From contig NZ_VWNA01000001.1 in the NCBI RefSeq assembly GCF_009600605.1, forward strand, positions 1,466,490 through 1,530,489: a stretch of DNA of 64,000 nucleotides. The letters are read 5' to 3'. Source of the DNA: Segnochrobactrum spirostomi. GTDB taxonomy: Bacteria; Pseudomonadota; Alphaproteobacteria; Rhizobiales; Segnochrobactraceae. The notes beneath the pieces are model-generated. The model had not been told where the DNA came from. It did not search any database and saw nothing but the letters and a program-made list of their open reading frames with translations. The translations under genes and the position numbers were made by a program. This document shows positions 1 to 8,597 of this stretch, in pieces (position 1 is the stretch's first letter; each line of letters opens with the position of its first letter).

Positions 1-162
1 CGACACCGCCCGAGGCCGTGTCCCCGATCCGGCCGGCCGGGCGCCTCCGCGCCCCGCCCTGCCGCCGCCCGCACGTGTTCGATCATGCCGAGACCCTAGC
101 GGATCAGCGGCACGCTGTAAAGGACTAAAATCCTAGTATCGGAAAATTTTCTCTCTATCCGC
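1..162. other. Left-edge intergenic segment
   Basis: No gene is firmly supported. A minus-strand ATG at 84-86, preceded by AGGG, opens a frame that runs off the left edge, but only 28 codons are visible and they are not recognisable. Positions 121-151 are AT-rich and contain the palindrome GAAAATTTTC (142-151), just downstream of the minus-strand ycgN-like gene. Confidence 0.3.
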
Positions 163-708
163 TCAGGCCCGGCGCCGGCCAATCACGGATTTCAAGGCCT
201 TCGCCGCCGGCCGCCGCGGCGAAATCCCCGCCCGCGGCACCCGCGCCGGCCATTCCACCAGATGGTTCTCGTAGTCTTCGAGCACGATTCCGGTCTCGTC
301 GACGACCCGGTCGCGCACCGAGATGCCGGCCGCATGCACAGTCTCGGGATCGCCGGAGACGAGCGGATGCCACCAGGGCAGGTCCTTGCCGTCCGCCACC
401 AGCCGGTAGCCGCAGGTCGGCGGCAGCCAGCTCAGGGTGCGCACCTCCTCAGGCGTCAGCGAAATGCAATCGGGCACGATCTCGGCCCGGTTCGGATAAT
501 TGGTGCAGCGGCAGGTGCCGTGGTCGAGCAGCTTGCAGGCGACGTTGGTCCAGGCGATCGCGCCGGTGTCCCAGTCCTCGAGCTTGTTGAGGCAGCAGCG
601 GCCGCAGCCGTCGCACAGCGATTCCCACTCGGCCTCGCTCATCGCCTCGAGCGTCGTCGTGCGCCAGAACGGCGCCTCCGCCCCCTCTCGATCCGCCTCG
701 CCGGCCAT
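163..708 (-). CDS. YcgN/UPF0260 family cysteine-cluster protein
   Basis: A 181-residue protein of the YcgN family, whose molecular role is not established; its cysteine clusters are thought to bind metal or an Fe-S centre. The sequence shows CDGCGRCC (Cys32, 35, 38, 39), Cys58, CRC (Cys66, 68) and Cys81, followed by the conserved PPTCGYR and PWWHPL stretches. The start is the ATG at 708, preceded by GAAGGA about 9 nt upstream; the longer frame reaching 1158 is a read-through of the upstream gene's other frame. It sits 29 bp downstream of the DUF1491 gene on the same strand and is probably cotranscribed with it. Confidence 0.9.
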   Translation of the reverse strand: MAGEADREGAEAPFWRTTTLEAMSEAEWESLCDGCGRCCLNKLEDWDTGAIAWTNVACKLLDHGTCRCTNYPNRAEIVPDCISLTPEEVRTLSWLPPTCGYRLVADGKDLPWWHPLVSGDPETVHAAGISVRDRVVDETGIVLEDYENHLVEWPARVPRAGISPRRPAAKALKSVIGRRRA

Positions 709-737
709 CTCGGTCGTCCTTCTATAGTGCCGGCCGC

Positions 738-1085
738 TCAGGCGCCGGGCGCGAGGTCGAGGAAGGCGCGCCCCGCCCGGTCCTCGATCTCGACGATCCA
801 CAGGTCCGGATCGAACGAGGCCTCGCGGGCGAGGCGGGCGTTCGCCGCCGCCTCCTCCATGCGGGCGCCGAGGCACTCGAACTGGCGGTCGATCCCCTCG
901 CCGGGTTCGACCATCGCCTGCGGTGCCGGTCCGTAGAGATCGACCGTGCCGTCGAGCCGGTTGATCTTGACGAAGATCGCGCCCGCCTCGCCGGCGCCGC
1001 GCCGCACCACTGCGGCGAACGCGCCTTCCACCTGGCAACGCCGCAGATAGGCGCCGACCCACAGCGACGACAAGACCCTCGGCAC
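738..1085 (-). CDS. DUF1491 family protein
   Basis: Small alphaproteobacterial protein of unknown function. The segment [19 protein letters not shown], then a stretch rich in conserved Gly and Lys and a C-terminal segment ending FLDLAPG, is the DUF1491 pattern. I chose the GTG at 1085 (115 residues) because GAGGGA lies 7 nt upstream and family members begin just before the WVAAYLRR-like motif. A longer in-frame start at 1178 would add about 31 residues unlike the family. Likely first gene of a two-gene unit with the YcgN-like gene. Confidence 0.85.
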   Translation of the reverse strand: MPRVLSSLWVGAYLRRCQVEGAFAAVVRRGAGEAGAIFVKINRLDGTVDLYGPAPQAMVEPGEGIDRQFECLGARMEEAAANARLAREASFDPDLWIVEIEDRAGRAFLDLAPGA

Positions 1086-1212
1086 GAACGCGTCCCTCGC
1101 AAGCTTCGATCTTCGGAAAAGAGAAGGCGGCCTCGAGGCCGCTGCCCCGTCTGGACACCGGTTCGCCCGCCGGGTCAAGGGCCGGCGCGAGCGCGGCCGG
1201 TCGCCGGTCGCG

Positions 1213-1926
1213 TCACGCCTTCGGCATGCCGCCGATCGCGATCAGGGTCTGCACGAGCTTGGGATCGATCGAATCGCCTGCCGGCAGGCCGTGGTCGGTG
1301 CGGAAGCGGCGGATCGCGCTCGCGGTCTGGCCGCCGAGCCGGCCGTCGATCTTGAGCGGACCGTAACCGAGATCGGCAAGCGCCCGCTGGACGCGCTTGA
1401 CGTCGCCACGGCCGCCGTCCGCAGTCTTGCCGTTGTCCGCCGTCTGCGGCGCGGCGATGAGGACGCGGGCGAGCAGCGCCTCGCTCGGTTCGCCGGTTTG
1501 CGGCAGCCCTTGGGCCGACTCGAAGGCGCGGATCGCAGTGATCGTCGAGGCGTCGAGCGCGCCGGTCGCCGAGCCCACCTCGTAGCCGCGATCGGCGAGC
1601 GCCGCCTGGATGTCGCGCACCAGCGCCGAGCGTCCGGCATTCGCCGGCGCGATGGCCGCCCCCGTCGAGGCGGACGTCGTCCCTTGGGCGGAGGCGACAT
1701 CCGCTCCGGCGGCGAGGTTCGGCCGGGTGGTGAAGAGAGGCGCCGGGTGCTTGCCCGGCTGCATCAGCGCGACGTTCGCATAGACCGCGCCGAACGCCAC
1801 CGCCCCGCCAACGATCGCCAGCACCGGCACCGGATGGGCGATCAGCCCGGCCCCGGCCGCCCCGGCGAGGCGCACCACGAGGCGACGGCGCGGCGCCTGC
1901 TTCCGGCTGCTGCTGCGCTTGCTCAT
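1213..1926 (-). CDS. Membrane-anchored peptidoglycan-binding protein
   Basis: A 237-residue protein with a basic N-terminus (KRSSSRKQAPRRR), one membrane segment around residues 30-52, a Pro/Ala-rich linker and two peptidoglycan_binding_1 repeats at about 100-156 and 172-230, each with the ALADxGY...GxLxxxTxxAIRxFxxxxGLP pattern. It probably sits in the inner membrane and touches the cell wall from the periplasm. The start is the ATG at 1926 with GGGGGAGG directly upstream; the longer frame to 2091 lacks such a site. No catalytic domain is present, so it is structural or regulatory rather than a hydrolase. Oriented divergently from the DUF5330 gene. Confidence 0.85.
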   Translation of the reverse strand: MSKRSSSRKQAPRRRLVVRLAGAAGAGLIAHPVPVLAIVGGAVAFGAVYANVALMQPGKHPAPLFTTRPNLAAGADVASAQGTTSASTGAAIAPANAGRSALVRDIQAALADRGYEVGSATGALDASTITAIRAFESAQGLPQTGEPSEALLARVLIAAPQTADNGKTADGGRGDVKRVQRALADLGYGPLKIDGRLGGQTASAIRRFRTDHGLPAGDSIDPKLVQTLIAIGGMPKA

Positions 1927-2381
1927 CGCGCCTCCCCCGCGCGCGGCCGATGGCGCACGCAAGCAAGGCAGCCGCCCGCACGGGCCCGCCACGCTTCGCG
2001 CCGCTGTCGGAAGGGAGACGCCGTCATCGATCCTCGTCGGTCTGCGCCGAAATCCCGGCCGAACGGGCGGAGAGCCGCCCGCTCCGGACACCGATTCCGG
2101 CCTCTCGATCCTCGGAAGGACGGTGCCAGCGGCGGCTTAAGGAAGGCTGAAGCGGACCGGAGCCGGCCCCCCGTCGCCCATGGCCGCGCCGCTCGCCGTG
2201 TTCCACAGGCCCTGTCGAAAACGGGGATAGCTCGAATTGTCACGATCGGAAAAACCGCTCCTTCAAGGCCCGGGTGCGAAGGTCGCCTCGCGGGCGCCCG
2301 TGCGACGGGCGGGACGGCGGCTGTGGACACACAACCGGACGCCGGCAGCGGAGACGGCTGCCCGGCGCGAAAGAGGCTGCG
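1927..2381. other. Divergent intergenic region, no gene recognised
   Basis: 455 bp separate the start of the peptidoglycan-binding gene (minus) from the DUF5330 gene (plus). All frames here read as Arg/Pro/Ala-rich shadow translation. The region must hold both promoters, but no convincing -35/-10 pair or repeat stands out. Confidence 0.5.
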
Positions 2382-2837
2382 ATGTTCTTTGTGCTCAGGT
2401 GTCTGTTCTGGCTCGGCCTCGTCTTCATCGTGGCGCCGATTCTGTTTCCAGGCTCGAAGTCCCACGTGCCCCAGATCCCGACCGTCTCGACCGAGAGCGT
2501 CTCCGCGAGCGCTCCGGCACAGGCGGCCGCGGAGGGGATCGCCGGCCTGTCCGCCGCCGACGTCGTCGCCGGGGCCGGCAAGGTCGCGTCCTTCTGCGAC
2601 AGTTCGGCCGGCGTCTGCGAAGGCGCGATCGGCGCCCTCAACAAATTCGGCGACGCCATCGGCCAGGGCATCGACATGATCGCCGGCCACGGCGCCGACG
2701 GGTCGCGATCCGGTCAGGCCTCGGGCGACGCCACCGCCCTCGATCCCGGCCTGCGCGGCACGCTCACCGCCGCCGACCGCGCCGAACCCTGGCACGGCAA
2801 GCCGAAGAAGGCCGACCGCACCGAGCCGCAAGGCTGA
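2382..2837 (+). CDS. DUF5330 domain protein, membrane-anchored
   Basis: A 151-residue protein whose N-terminus (FFVLRCLFWLGLVFIVAPILF) is a single membrane or signal-anchor segment, followed by an Ala/Ser-rich region and a conserved CDSSAGVC...GAIGALNKFGDAI segment. This matches the DUF5330 family of Hyphomicrobiales, with no known function. The ATG at 2382 with AGAGG about 7 nt upstream is the start; the in-frame codon at 2274 would add a low-complexity Arg-rich leader. Two cysteines (in CDSSAGVC) could form a periplasmic disulphide. Confidence 0.8.
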   Translation: MFFVLRCLFWLGLVFIVAPILFPGSKSHVPQIPTVSTESVSASAPAQAAAEGIAGLSAADVVAGAGKVASFCDSSAGVCEGAIGALNKFGDAIGQGIDMIAGHGADGSRSGQASGDATALDPGLRGTLTAADRAEPWHGKPKKADRTEPQG

Positions 2838-3289
2838 TCCGAGCCCGGCGCTAAATCGGCTATCGCTTCCGAGCGGAGGCATCGGCTCGATCGGGCCCCC
2901 GAACGAGGGCCCTTGCCGCGCTTCCCCAGGCCTCCGCCGACAAGCGAGCCGGGCGCCGGAGGCGTTTCTCCCTTCGAATCAAGTCTTCCGATCCCCCCGG
3001 CGATGCCCCCCGCGCGCCCACGACGACCGTGCCGCCGAACGCCCCGAATGTGAAAGGGGTGTCGAAATTCGCGACTCGGAAGTCTAAGTCTCGCTTGCCA
3101 AACCATATGACCTTGGACATTCTGTTCGCACAGCATCTCGACCTCCCCGAGATCGCTCTCCCCAATGCCGGCGGCTGTTCAATGGGACACGTGTTCTCTG
3201 CGGCTTTGCCGCGGCAAGTTGAGGCCGGCATGAGCGCTGCCTCTATTCATCGATCTACGATCCGTCTCCGCGCGGCCTGAAGGCTTCAG
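2838..3289. other. Intergenic region, no gene recognised
   Basis: 452 bp between the DUF5330 gene and the sulP-like gene. Short frames exist on both strands (for example minus 3231-2860) but none has a family signature or a good ribosome site. Local base composition falls around 3050-3130, suggesting regulatory DNA for the downstream transporter. Confidence 0.4.
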
Positions 3290-5476
3290 ATGTCGAAGCC
3301 GCTCGATAAACTCCTTCCGCCCGCGATGTTGGGCTTGATTGCCGGCCTGGATGGTCTCGGCACCAGCTTCGCCTTCGCGGCGTTGATCTTTTCGGGTCCC
3401 GTGGCCGGCGGCTTCGGCATGGGTCTCAATGTCTTCCTGCTGAGTTGCAGCCTGCTCGCCGCCTATTGCGCCTGGCGGAGCGATTATCCGGCCACCGTGG
3501 CGCAGGTGCAGGAAACCAGCATCGCCATTCTCGCCACGGCGAGCGCGACGGCCGTGGCCTCGATGCCGTCCGCCGATCCGCAGCAGAAAATCGCCACCGT
3601 CTTCATGATCCTCGCCGTCAGCTCGGTGGGATCGGGCGTGCTGTTCTATCTCTGCGGTCGCTTCCGCTTCGGCGATCTCGTTCGCTTCCTCCCCTTCTCC
3701 GTCGTCGCGGGCTTTCTCGCCGGCTCGGGATGGCTGCTGATCGACGGCGCGCTTCAGATGATCTTCGGCGAGCGCTCTGCGATCGCCGCCGTGGAATCCG
3801 TTTCCGATCCGGCGGTGATGGGGATCTTGGTGCCGTCGCTCGTCCTCGCGGTCGCCCTGACCTGCTGCCTACGCTTTTCGACGAGCCCGTTCGCCGTCCC
3901 CGCGACGATGCTTCTGTCGATCGTTCTGTTCTATCTCGGCCTCCGGATCGCGGGCATTTCGACGGAGACCGCCCGGGCATGGCATTGGCTTCCGCATCTC
4001 GCCGCCGTCGCAAGCGGGAACTCTCTGCCCTCCCCGGCTCAGATCGTTTTCGGCAGTGATTGGCACGCGGTCCTCGGCGTGCTCCCGACGCTGATTGCCG
4101 TCCCGTTCATTTCGATTGCGGGGCTGCTCTTGAACATCAGCGGGTTGGAGGTCGCGGCCGGTCGAGACATCGACGCCAACACCGAGCTGAGGGTCGCCGG
4201 ACAAGCCAACATTCTGGTCGGCGTTGCCGGTGGTGCGTCCGGCTTCACCGGCCTCGGCATGACGCTCCTCGCCAAGAAGCTCGGCGTGAAGGGGCGTTCC
4301 GCCGGGTGGGTGACCGCGGCTTTCATCGCCGTCGCCGTCCCCTTTTCAGCCGAATTGGCCCAGGACATTCCCCTCTTCGTCGCCGTCGGGCTGATGATGA
4401 TGCTCGGCGTCGAACTCCTCTACGATTGGGCGATCCTGTCGCGGAAGACGCTGCCGAGGCTCGAATGGGCCGTCGTCGTGGCCATCCTCGTGTCCATGAT
4501 GCTTTTCGACTTCATGACGGGCATGGCGCTGGGCCTTCTCTTCTCCGTCGTCACGTTCGTCTACAATTATGCGCGGCTTCCGGTCGTTCGCCTGGCCGCG
4601 AGTGGTCGCGACCGGCGCAGTTCCATCGACCGCTCCCCGACCGCCACCCATGCCCTGCACGAGCAAGGCGATCTCATTCACATCGTGGAGCTCCAGGGCT
4701 ACCTGTTCTTCGGCACCGTGGAGCAGGTGATCAAGGCCATTCAGCACCGTTTTACCTGCGGACCGGCGCCACGCATTCTCGTTCTCGATTTTTCGAAAGT
4801 GAGCGGGATGGACTTCGCCGCCATCTCGGCGTTCTCCAAGATCTTCAACATGTCGATTGCTTCGGCGGCGGACGTGGTTCTGTCGCCCGCCTCGACGGAC
4901 GCGCACCGCGTGCTGGCGCGGTACCGTCAAACCGTCACCGACGGCGCGGGCGTGGTTTCTATCGCCGACGACCTCGACCACGCGCTCGAAACGGCCGAAA
5001 GCCGGCTGCTGGCGGAATATGACGCGGCCGAAGAACGCGCCGACATCGTCTTTCAGCTCGCACGAGTCCTGGGCTCCCATCCGCGTCTTCCGCATTTGGT
5101 GACGGCGATGGACCGATTGGAAATGGCGCGCGGCGAGACCCTGATCCATGCCGGGGACCACGCGAGCGACATCTTCGTGCTGGCGTCCGGGCGGGTGGAC
5201 GTGTCGGTCACCCTTCGGAGCGGCCGGAGATTGCGCCTTCGCAGCATGACCGCCGGCGCCGTGCTCGGCGAGGTCGCCTTCTATCTCGGCGGCGAACGAA
5301 CGGCCGACGTCGTGATCGAGCAAGATGCGGAGCTCTATCGCCTGACGGGCTCGAAATTGCAGTCCCTCGAGGTCGACGATCCGGAGCTCGCCATTCTTGC
5401 GCATCGCCTCTTCGCCACGACGCTCGCGGGCCGCCTCGGCCTCGCCAACCGGTTGATCGAACTCACCAACGCCTGA
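3290..5476 (+). CDS. SulP anion transporter with STAS and cyclic-nucleotide-binding domains
   Basis: 728-residue inner-membrane protein. Residues about 1-430 form the SulP (SLC26) transport domain with many hydrophobic segments, for example the region containing GFLAGSGWLL and the SGFTGLGMT stretch. A STAS domain follows at about 460-570 (LQGYLFFGTVEQV, LDFSKVSGMDFAA). Residues about 600-720 are a cNMP-binding-like domain (LIHAGDHASDIFVLASGRVDV, GEVAFYLGGERTADVV). SulP proteins move sulfate, bicarbonate or dicarboxylates; the substrate cannot be assigned here. The C-terminal cNMP domain is an addition to the usual SulP-STAS layout (about 550-600 residues) and suggests ligand gating. It appears monocistronic. 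Confidence 0.92.
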   Translation: MSKPLDKLLPPAMLGLIAGLDGLGTSFAFAALIFSGPVAGGFGMGLNVFLLSCSLLAAYCAWRSDYPATVAQVQETSIAILATASATAVASMPSADPQQKIATVFMILAVSSVGSGVLFYLCGRFRFGDLVRFLPFSVVAGFLAGSGWLLIDGALQMIFGERSAIAAVESVSDPAVMGILVPSLVLAVALTCCLRFSTSPFAVPATMLLSIVLFYLGLRIAGISTETARAWHWLPHLAAVASGNSLPSPAQIVFGSDWHAVLGVLPTLIAVPFISIAGLLLNISGLEVAAGRDIDANTELRVAGQANILVGVAGGASGFTGLGMTLLAKKLGVKGRSAGWVTAAFIAVAVPFSAELAQDIPLFVAVGLMMMLGVELLYDWAILSRKTLPRLEWAVVVAILVSMMLFDFMTGMALGLLFSVVTFVYNYARLPVVRLAASGRDRRSSIDRSPTATHALHEQGDLIHIVELQGYLFFGTVEQVIKAIQHRFTCGPAPRILVLDFSKVSGMDFAAISAFSKIFNMSIASAADVVLSPASTDAHRVLARYRQTVTDGAGVVSIADDLDHALETAESRLLAEYDAAEERADIVFQLARVLGSHPRLPHLVTAMDRLEMARGETLIHAGDHASDIFVLASGRVDVSVTLRSGRRLRLRSMTAGAVLGEVAFYLGGERTADVVIEQDAELYRLTGSKLQSLEVDDPELAILAHRLFATTLAGRLGLANRLIELTNA

Positions 5477-5591
5477 ACTTCGCGCCACCCCGCGCGTCGC
5501 GATGTCGGCGCCGGCGGCCCGAGGCTGACGCGGCATCGGTTGGCCGCGGCGGCCCGAGGCCCTATATCGGAGGCTCGGATCGAGAGGCACC

Positions 5592-6014
5592 ATGACGCTG
5601 GACGAGATCACCGAGACCTTCGAGCTCCTCGACGATTGGGAGGAGCGCTACCGTTATGTGATCGAGCTCGGCCGCGCGCTGCCGCCTTATCCCGAGGCCG
5701 CCCGCGATGCCGAGCACGAGGTGCGGGGCTGCGTCTCCAAGGTGTGGCTCATCAGCCGCACCGAGCCCGGTCCGAACGGCCCGGTCGTCGTGTTCGAGGG
5801 CGACAGCGACGCGCTGATCGTGCGCGGCCTCGTCGCCATCACGCTGACCTTGTTTTCCGGCCGCCCGGCGTCCGAGATCCTCACCACCGACGCCGAAGCC
5901 TTGTTTTCCCGGCTCGGTCTGCGGGAGCATCTGACGCCGCAGCGTTCGAACGGTCTCAGCGCCATGGTCCGCCGCATCCGCCACGACGCCGAAACCGCCC
6001 TCGCCGCCGCTTGA
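5592..6014 (+). CDS. sufE: SufE family sulfur acceptor
   Basis: 140-residue cytosolic protein that accepts persulfide sulfur from a SufS-type cysteine desulfurase and passes it to the Suf Fe-S assembly machinery (family knowledge). The family is recognised from the EITETFELLDDWEERYRYVI opening, the acceptor cysteine Cys47 in VRGCVSKVW, and the GDSDALIVRGL segment. Length matches SufE (about 140). The start at 5592 follows a GAGAGG-like site. It is not next to a suf operon but stands alone, with a terminator directly after its stop codon. Confidence 0.93.
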   Translation: MTLDEITETFELLDDWEERYRYVIELGRALPPYPEAARDAEHEVRGCVSKVWLISRTEPGPNGPVVVFEGDSDALIVRGLVAITLTLFSGRPASEILTTDAEALFSRLGLREHLTPQRSNGLSAMVRRIRHDAETALAAA

Positions 6015-6018
6015 CGGG

Positions 6019-6040
6019 GGATCGCTCTCCGCGATCTTTT
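6019..6040 (+). terminator. Intrinsic terminator after sufE
   Basis: The stem GATCGC (6020-6025) / GCGATC (6031-6036), with loop TCTCC, is followed at once by TTTT (6037-6040), 5 nt after the sufE stop. The T-run abuts the end of the convergent DUF6456 gene. Confidence 0.75.
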
Positions 6041-6891
6041 CACGTGATTTTGGGCCTGTAATCCGCCGTGCCCCAGTGGCGCGGTCGGGCCGTTTCAGGT
6101 CCCGCCGCGACGCGGGTGATGCCGTAATGCGCCGCGAGCCTGTCGAGGGCAAGCGCCAGGATCACCTTGGACGAGCGCGGCGGCCAGCGCCGCTCCCGCT
6201 CGACCGCCTCGAGCCCCTTGAGGAAGCAGCAGACGTCGACGAGCACGCCGGAGAGCTCGGGGCCGACGGCTTCGAGCGCAGCATTCATCCGCGCCCGCGC
6301 CTCCATCGCCATGTCCCCGAGATCGCCGAGACCGCCCCGGACGCCGGTGCGGCGCATCCGGCTCCCGGTCGCCTCCCACGTCTGGGTGATGCGCGGCGTC
6401 AAGCCGCCCTTGGTGAAATCGAGCCGCAGGCGCTCGGCCGCAGCGAGTTGCGCCGCATCGATCCAGGGCCGCCCGTCCGGTCCCGGCCGGCGCGACAACC
6501 AGCCGAGCGGGCTTTCGGCGAGATCGACCGAAACCGCGCTCATGCCGCCGGCCGGGTCCGGCCGGACCTCGCGCGCGATCGCACCGTGCTGGGCGCGGAA
6601 CGCTCCCTCGCCGCCGGCGAGCGCCCGCCTGAGCCAGGCGAGCCCGGCCTCGGTGGCCTGCACCGCGTCCTCCCCGACCCGCACAACGAGATCGTCCCGC
6701 ACCATCGCCGCGAGCGCGCCTGCTGCGATCGTCACCGCGCCGCGCTCGCCCCGCGCGATCCGAACCCGCGCGCCCCGCGCCATCACCGAGCCGGTCGCCC
6801 GTTGCAAGAGCTTAAGCACGGCGCAGGCGTCGGCGGCCGCGCTCGCGTCCGCCCGCTTGGCCGCCGCGCTCACCGCGCCGCCTCCCCGCAA
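6040..6891 (-). CDS. DUF6456 domain protein
   Basis: 283-residue protein typical of Hyphomicrobiales and almost always found beside the short DnaA-like gene, as here (22-bp overlap). The N-terminal third, with an ALKLLQRA-like beginning, resembles a winged-helix protein. The DUF6456 signature runs from ESPLGWLSRRPGPDGRPW through the AAERLRLDF and ARMNAALEAVGPELSGVL stretches to a C-terminal LDRLAAHYG. Function is not established; a DNA-binding or replication/cell-cycle role is inferred only from its partner. The ATG at 6891 lies inside the upstream gene, consistent with translational coupling. Confidence 0.85.
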   Translation of the reverse strand: MRGGGAVSAAAKRADASAAADACAVLKLLQRATGSVMARGARVRIARGERGAVTIAAGALAAMVRDDLVVRVGEDAVQATEAGLAWLRRALAGGEGAFRAQHGAIAREVRPDPAGGMSAVSVDLAESPLGWLSRRPGPDGRPWIDAAQLAAAERLRLDFTKGGLTPRITQTWEATGSRMRRTGVRGGLGDLGDMAMEARARMNAALEAVGPELSGVLVDVCCFLKGLEAVERERRWPPRSSKVILALALDRLAAHYGITRVAAGPETARPRHWGTADYRPKIT

Positions 6892-7259
6892 GGGCCGCGG
6901 CTCGTGTGGGCCCAGCCGCGCAACGCCGCCTCGACCGCCGCCACGCGCCGCTCGACCTCCGGGTCGTCGCGGCGGTCCTCGACCACCCGGCAGGCATGGG
7001 CCGCGGTCGTACGATCGCGACCGAACAGCCGGCCGGCGCGGTTGAGCGACAGCCCGGCCACCGTGTGGGCCGAATAGATCGCGACCTGCCGCGCGAAGGC
7101 GATCGGCGCGGTCCGCCGCGTCGGCGCCACGAGTTCCCCCGGGGCGAGCCCGAACGTCACCGCCACGGTCGCCTCCAGGAGCCGACGCAGCACGTCCGGC
7201 CCGAGCCGGCCGAGCCCATCGCCGTCGGCGACCCGCCTCATATCATCCTCACCGTTCAT
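6870..7259 (-). CDS. DnaA domain-IV-like helix-turn-helix protein
   Basis: 129-residue stand-alone version of the DnaA C-terminal DNA-binding domain. The stretch PIAFARQVAIYSAHTVAGL, then LSLNRAGRLFGRDRTTAAHAC and VVEDRRDD, matches the DnaA signature helix (GRDRTTVAHAC), but the AAA+ ATPase domain is absent. It is expected to bind DnaA-box-like or other sites without ATPase activity. It starts at 7259 (an internal ATG at 7241 is possible) and overlaps the DUF6456 gene by 22 bp. An AT-rich palindrome sits 24 bp upstream of the start. Confidence 0.88.
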   Translation of the reverse strand: MNGEDDMRRVADGDGLGRLGPDVLRRLLEATVAVTFGLAPGELVAPTRRTAPIAFARQVAIYSAHTVAGLSLNRAGRLFGRDRTTAAHACRVVEDRRDDPEVERRVAAVEAALRGWAHTSRGPCGEAAR

Positions 7260-7282
7260 CGCGAACCGCTCCCGATCGTCGC

Positions 7283-7302
7283 AATAGGATTAATTACCTA
7301 TT
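7283..7302. promoter_or_regulatory. AT-rich palindrome upstream of the DnaA-like gene
   Basis: Perfect arms AATAGG (7283-7288) and CCTATT (7297-7302) flank the 8-bp spacer ATTAATTA. It stands out against the GC-rich background and lies 24 bp before the DnaA-like start codon, where an operator or promoter element would be expected. The binding protein is unknown. Confidence 0.45.
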
Positions 7303-7509
7303 TCTAGTTCACGACAAGAGGGAGGGGGACAAGTTTCGGACAGAAACGCCGCTCGCGGCTGGCCGGCACGGCCGTGCGCTCCACCGACAAAGGCAAGCCA
7401 GCAAATACGGAACAGCCGCCCACCGGCGGCTTCCCGCAGGATCTTATCCCCCCGCTGCGCTGGCGCGCGACAATGCCCCCGCAAACGGCGGCGCGATACG
7501 GAGGGGGAG

Positions 7510-7818
7510 ATGGCGGCGATGGGCCAGCGCGAGACGGCGCGACGGCGGGGCGGGTGGCGGCCGCAGCTCCTGCTCGATGAGAGATCAAATTCCTACGATC
7601 GTACGACAACGCTCCCGCGTCTGCTGCCGCACTGGCCCGGCGATCTCGCCGACCCCGGCCCGGACATCGTGCGCCGCCTTGAGCGGGCTTTGCGGGCCGA
7701 GCGGCGCAAGGGGCGGGCGGGCCAAGCGGCCTACGATCTCGAGCGGCATATCGCCCTGGTGCACGCGCTCGCGGCCGAACGCGGCCAGACCCGCTCCGCC
7801 CGCCGGCCGACCCCGTAA
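7510..7818 (+). CDS. Conserved small hypothetical protein
   Basis: 102-residue soluble, charged protein. The C-terminal half (LADPGPDIVRRLERALRAER, then RKGRAGQAAYDLERHIALVHAL) looks like small conserved Hyphomicrobiales proteins of unknown function that I recognise only as a pattern. GGAGGGGG at 7500-7507 precedes two possible starts, ATG 7510 (very close) and ATG 7519 (better spaced), so the true N-terminus may be three residues shorter. It converges on mucR across a shared hairpin. No function is proposed. Confidence 0.6.
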   Translation: MAAMGQRETARRRGGWRPQLLLDERSNSYDRTTTLPRLLPHWPGDLADPGPDIVRRLERALRAERRKGRAGQAAYDLERHIALVHALAAERGQTRSARRPTP

Positions 7819-7838
7819 GCGCGCGACGCTAAATAGAA

Positions 7839-7868
7839 CGGGGCCGGTGGATCGCTCCACCGGCCCCG
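7839..7868 (-). terminator. Terminator of mucR
   Basis: A perfect 13-bp stem (CGGGGCCGGTGGA at 7839-7851 against 7856-7868) with loop TCGC. Read on the minus strand it is followed by TTCTATTT. It lies 22 nt after the mucR stop codon. Confidence 0.82.
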
Positions 7869-7889
7869 AAGACGTCGCGTCGATCGATC

Positions 7890-8309
7890 TCAGGCTTCGT
7901 CGCGCTTGCGCTGCTGACCGAGGCCCATCTTCTTGGCGAGGTCCGAGCGGGCCGCGGCATAATTCGGGGCGACCATCGGATAATCGGCCGGCAGGCCCCA
8001 GCGCTCGCGATAATCCTCGGGGGAGAGGTCGTAGTGGGTGCGCAGGTGGCGCTTCAGCGACTTGAACTTCTTCCCGTCCTCGAGGCAGATGATGTAGTCC
8101 GGCGTGACGGACTTCTTCACCGGGACGGCCGGCTTCAGCGGCTCCGCCGACGGCGCGACGGTTTCGCCGTTGGTCTGGCTCAGGGCCGCATAGACCTGGC
8201 CGATAAGGGCCGGCAGATCCTGCGCGGAAACCGTGTTGTTGCTGACATACGCCGAGACGATGTCCGCGGCGAGGTCGATCAGGACCGCATTGTCCGTATT
8301 GTCGCTCAT
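7890..8309 (-). CDS. mucR: MucR/Ros family zinc-finger transcriptional regulator
   Basis: 139-residue global regulator of the Ros/MucR family, which in relatives controls exopolysaccharide, motility and cell-cycle genes by binding AT-rich promoter sites. The sequence has the conserved N-terminus ([15 protein letters not shown]), the zinc-finger region beginning [19 protein letters not shown] and the C-terminal [16 protein letters not shown] chose ATG 8309, matching family N-termini; an ATG at 8318 would add three residues and the frame to 8468 is not family-like. The 288 bp upstream include AT-rich stretches where autoregulation would be expected. Confidence 0.93.
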   Translation of the reverse strand: MSDNTDNAVLIDLAADIVSAYVSNNTVSAQDLPALIGQVYAALSQTNGETVAPSAEPLKPAVPVKKSVTPDYIICLEDGKKFKSLKRHLRTHYDLSPEDYRERWGLPADYPMVAPNYAAARSDLAKKMGLGQQRKRDEA

Positions 8310-8554
8310 CTTCTCCATCCTTCTTGCGCCTCCCGCCCCTCGTCCGCCGCACCGCGAAGCAGGACTTCGCACCGCGCTCAACGCACGAGGATCGAGCAGA
8401 CTGAAACCGACCAAAGCGTCTGACGCTCTATTGCGAACGCAGGCATAATCCTCTTCCGCCGTCACCACAATACGCGCCGATGGCAGATGAGTTGTTCTTT
8501 ACCCGGAACCTTGAGTTAATGTCGGTACTCCGATCTTTCCACCACGAGATCGCA

Positions 8555-8594
8555 CGAAAAATTGAGCCGCCTTCGCGCGGTGGAGAGGCGGCTC
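8555..8594 (-). terminator. Terminator of the mnh operon
   Basis: The stem GAGCCGCC (8564-8571) / GGCGGCTC (8587-8594) is followed, on the minus strand, by a run of five T's. It begins 4 bp after the mnhG stop and closes the seven-gene operon. Confidence 0.85.
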
Positions 8595-8597
8595 GCG

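Noticed and set aside
2860-3231. Minus-strand frame of 123 residues with a beta-like FRVANFDTPFTFGAFGG segment
   Set aside because: No ribosome site, no family signature, and the remainder is Arg-rich. It lies in an intergenic region and could be a decayed gene, but that cannot be supported.
3029-3280. Plus-strand frame of 83 residues ahead of the SulP gene
   Set aside because: No recognisable motif, weak start context and overlap with the other unassigned frame; probably chance.
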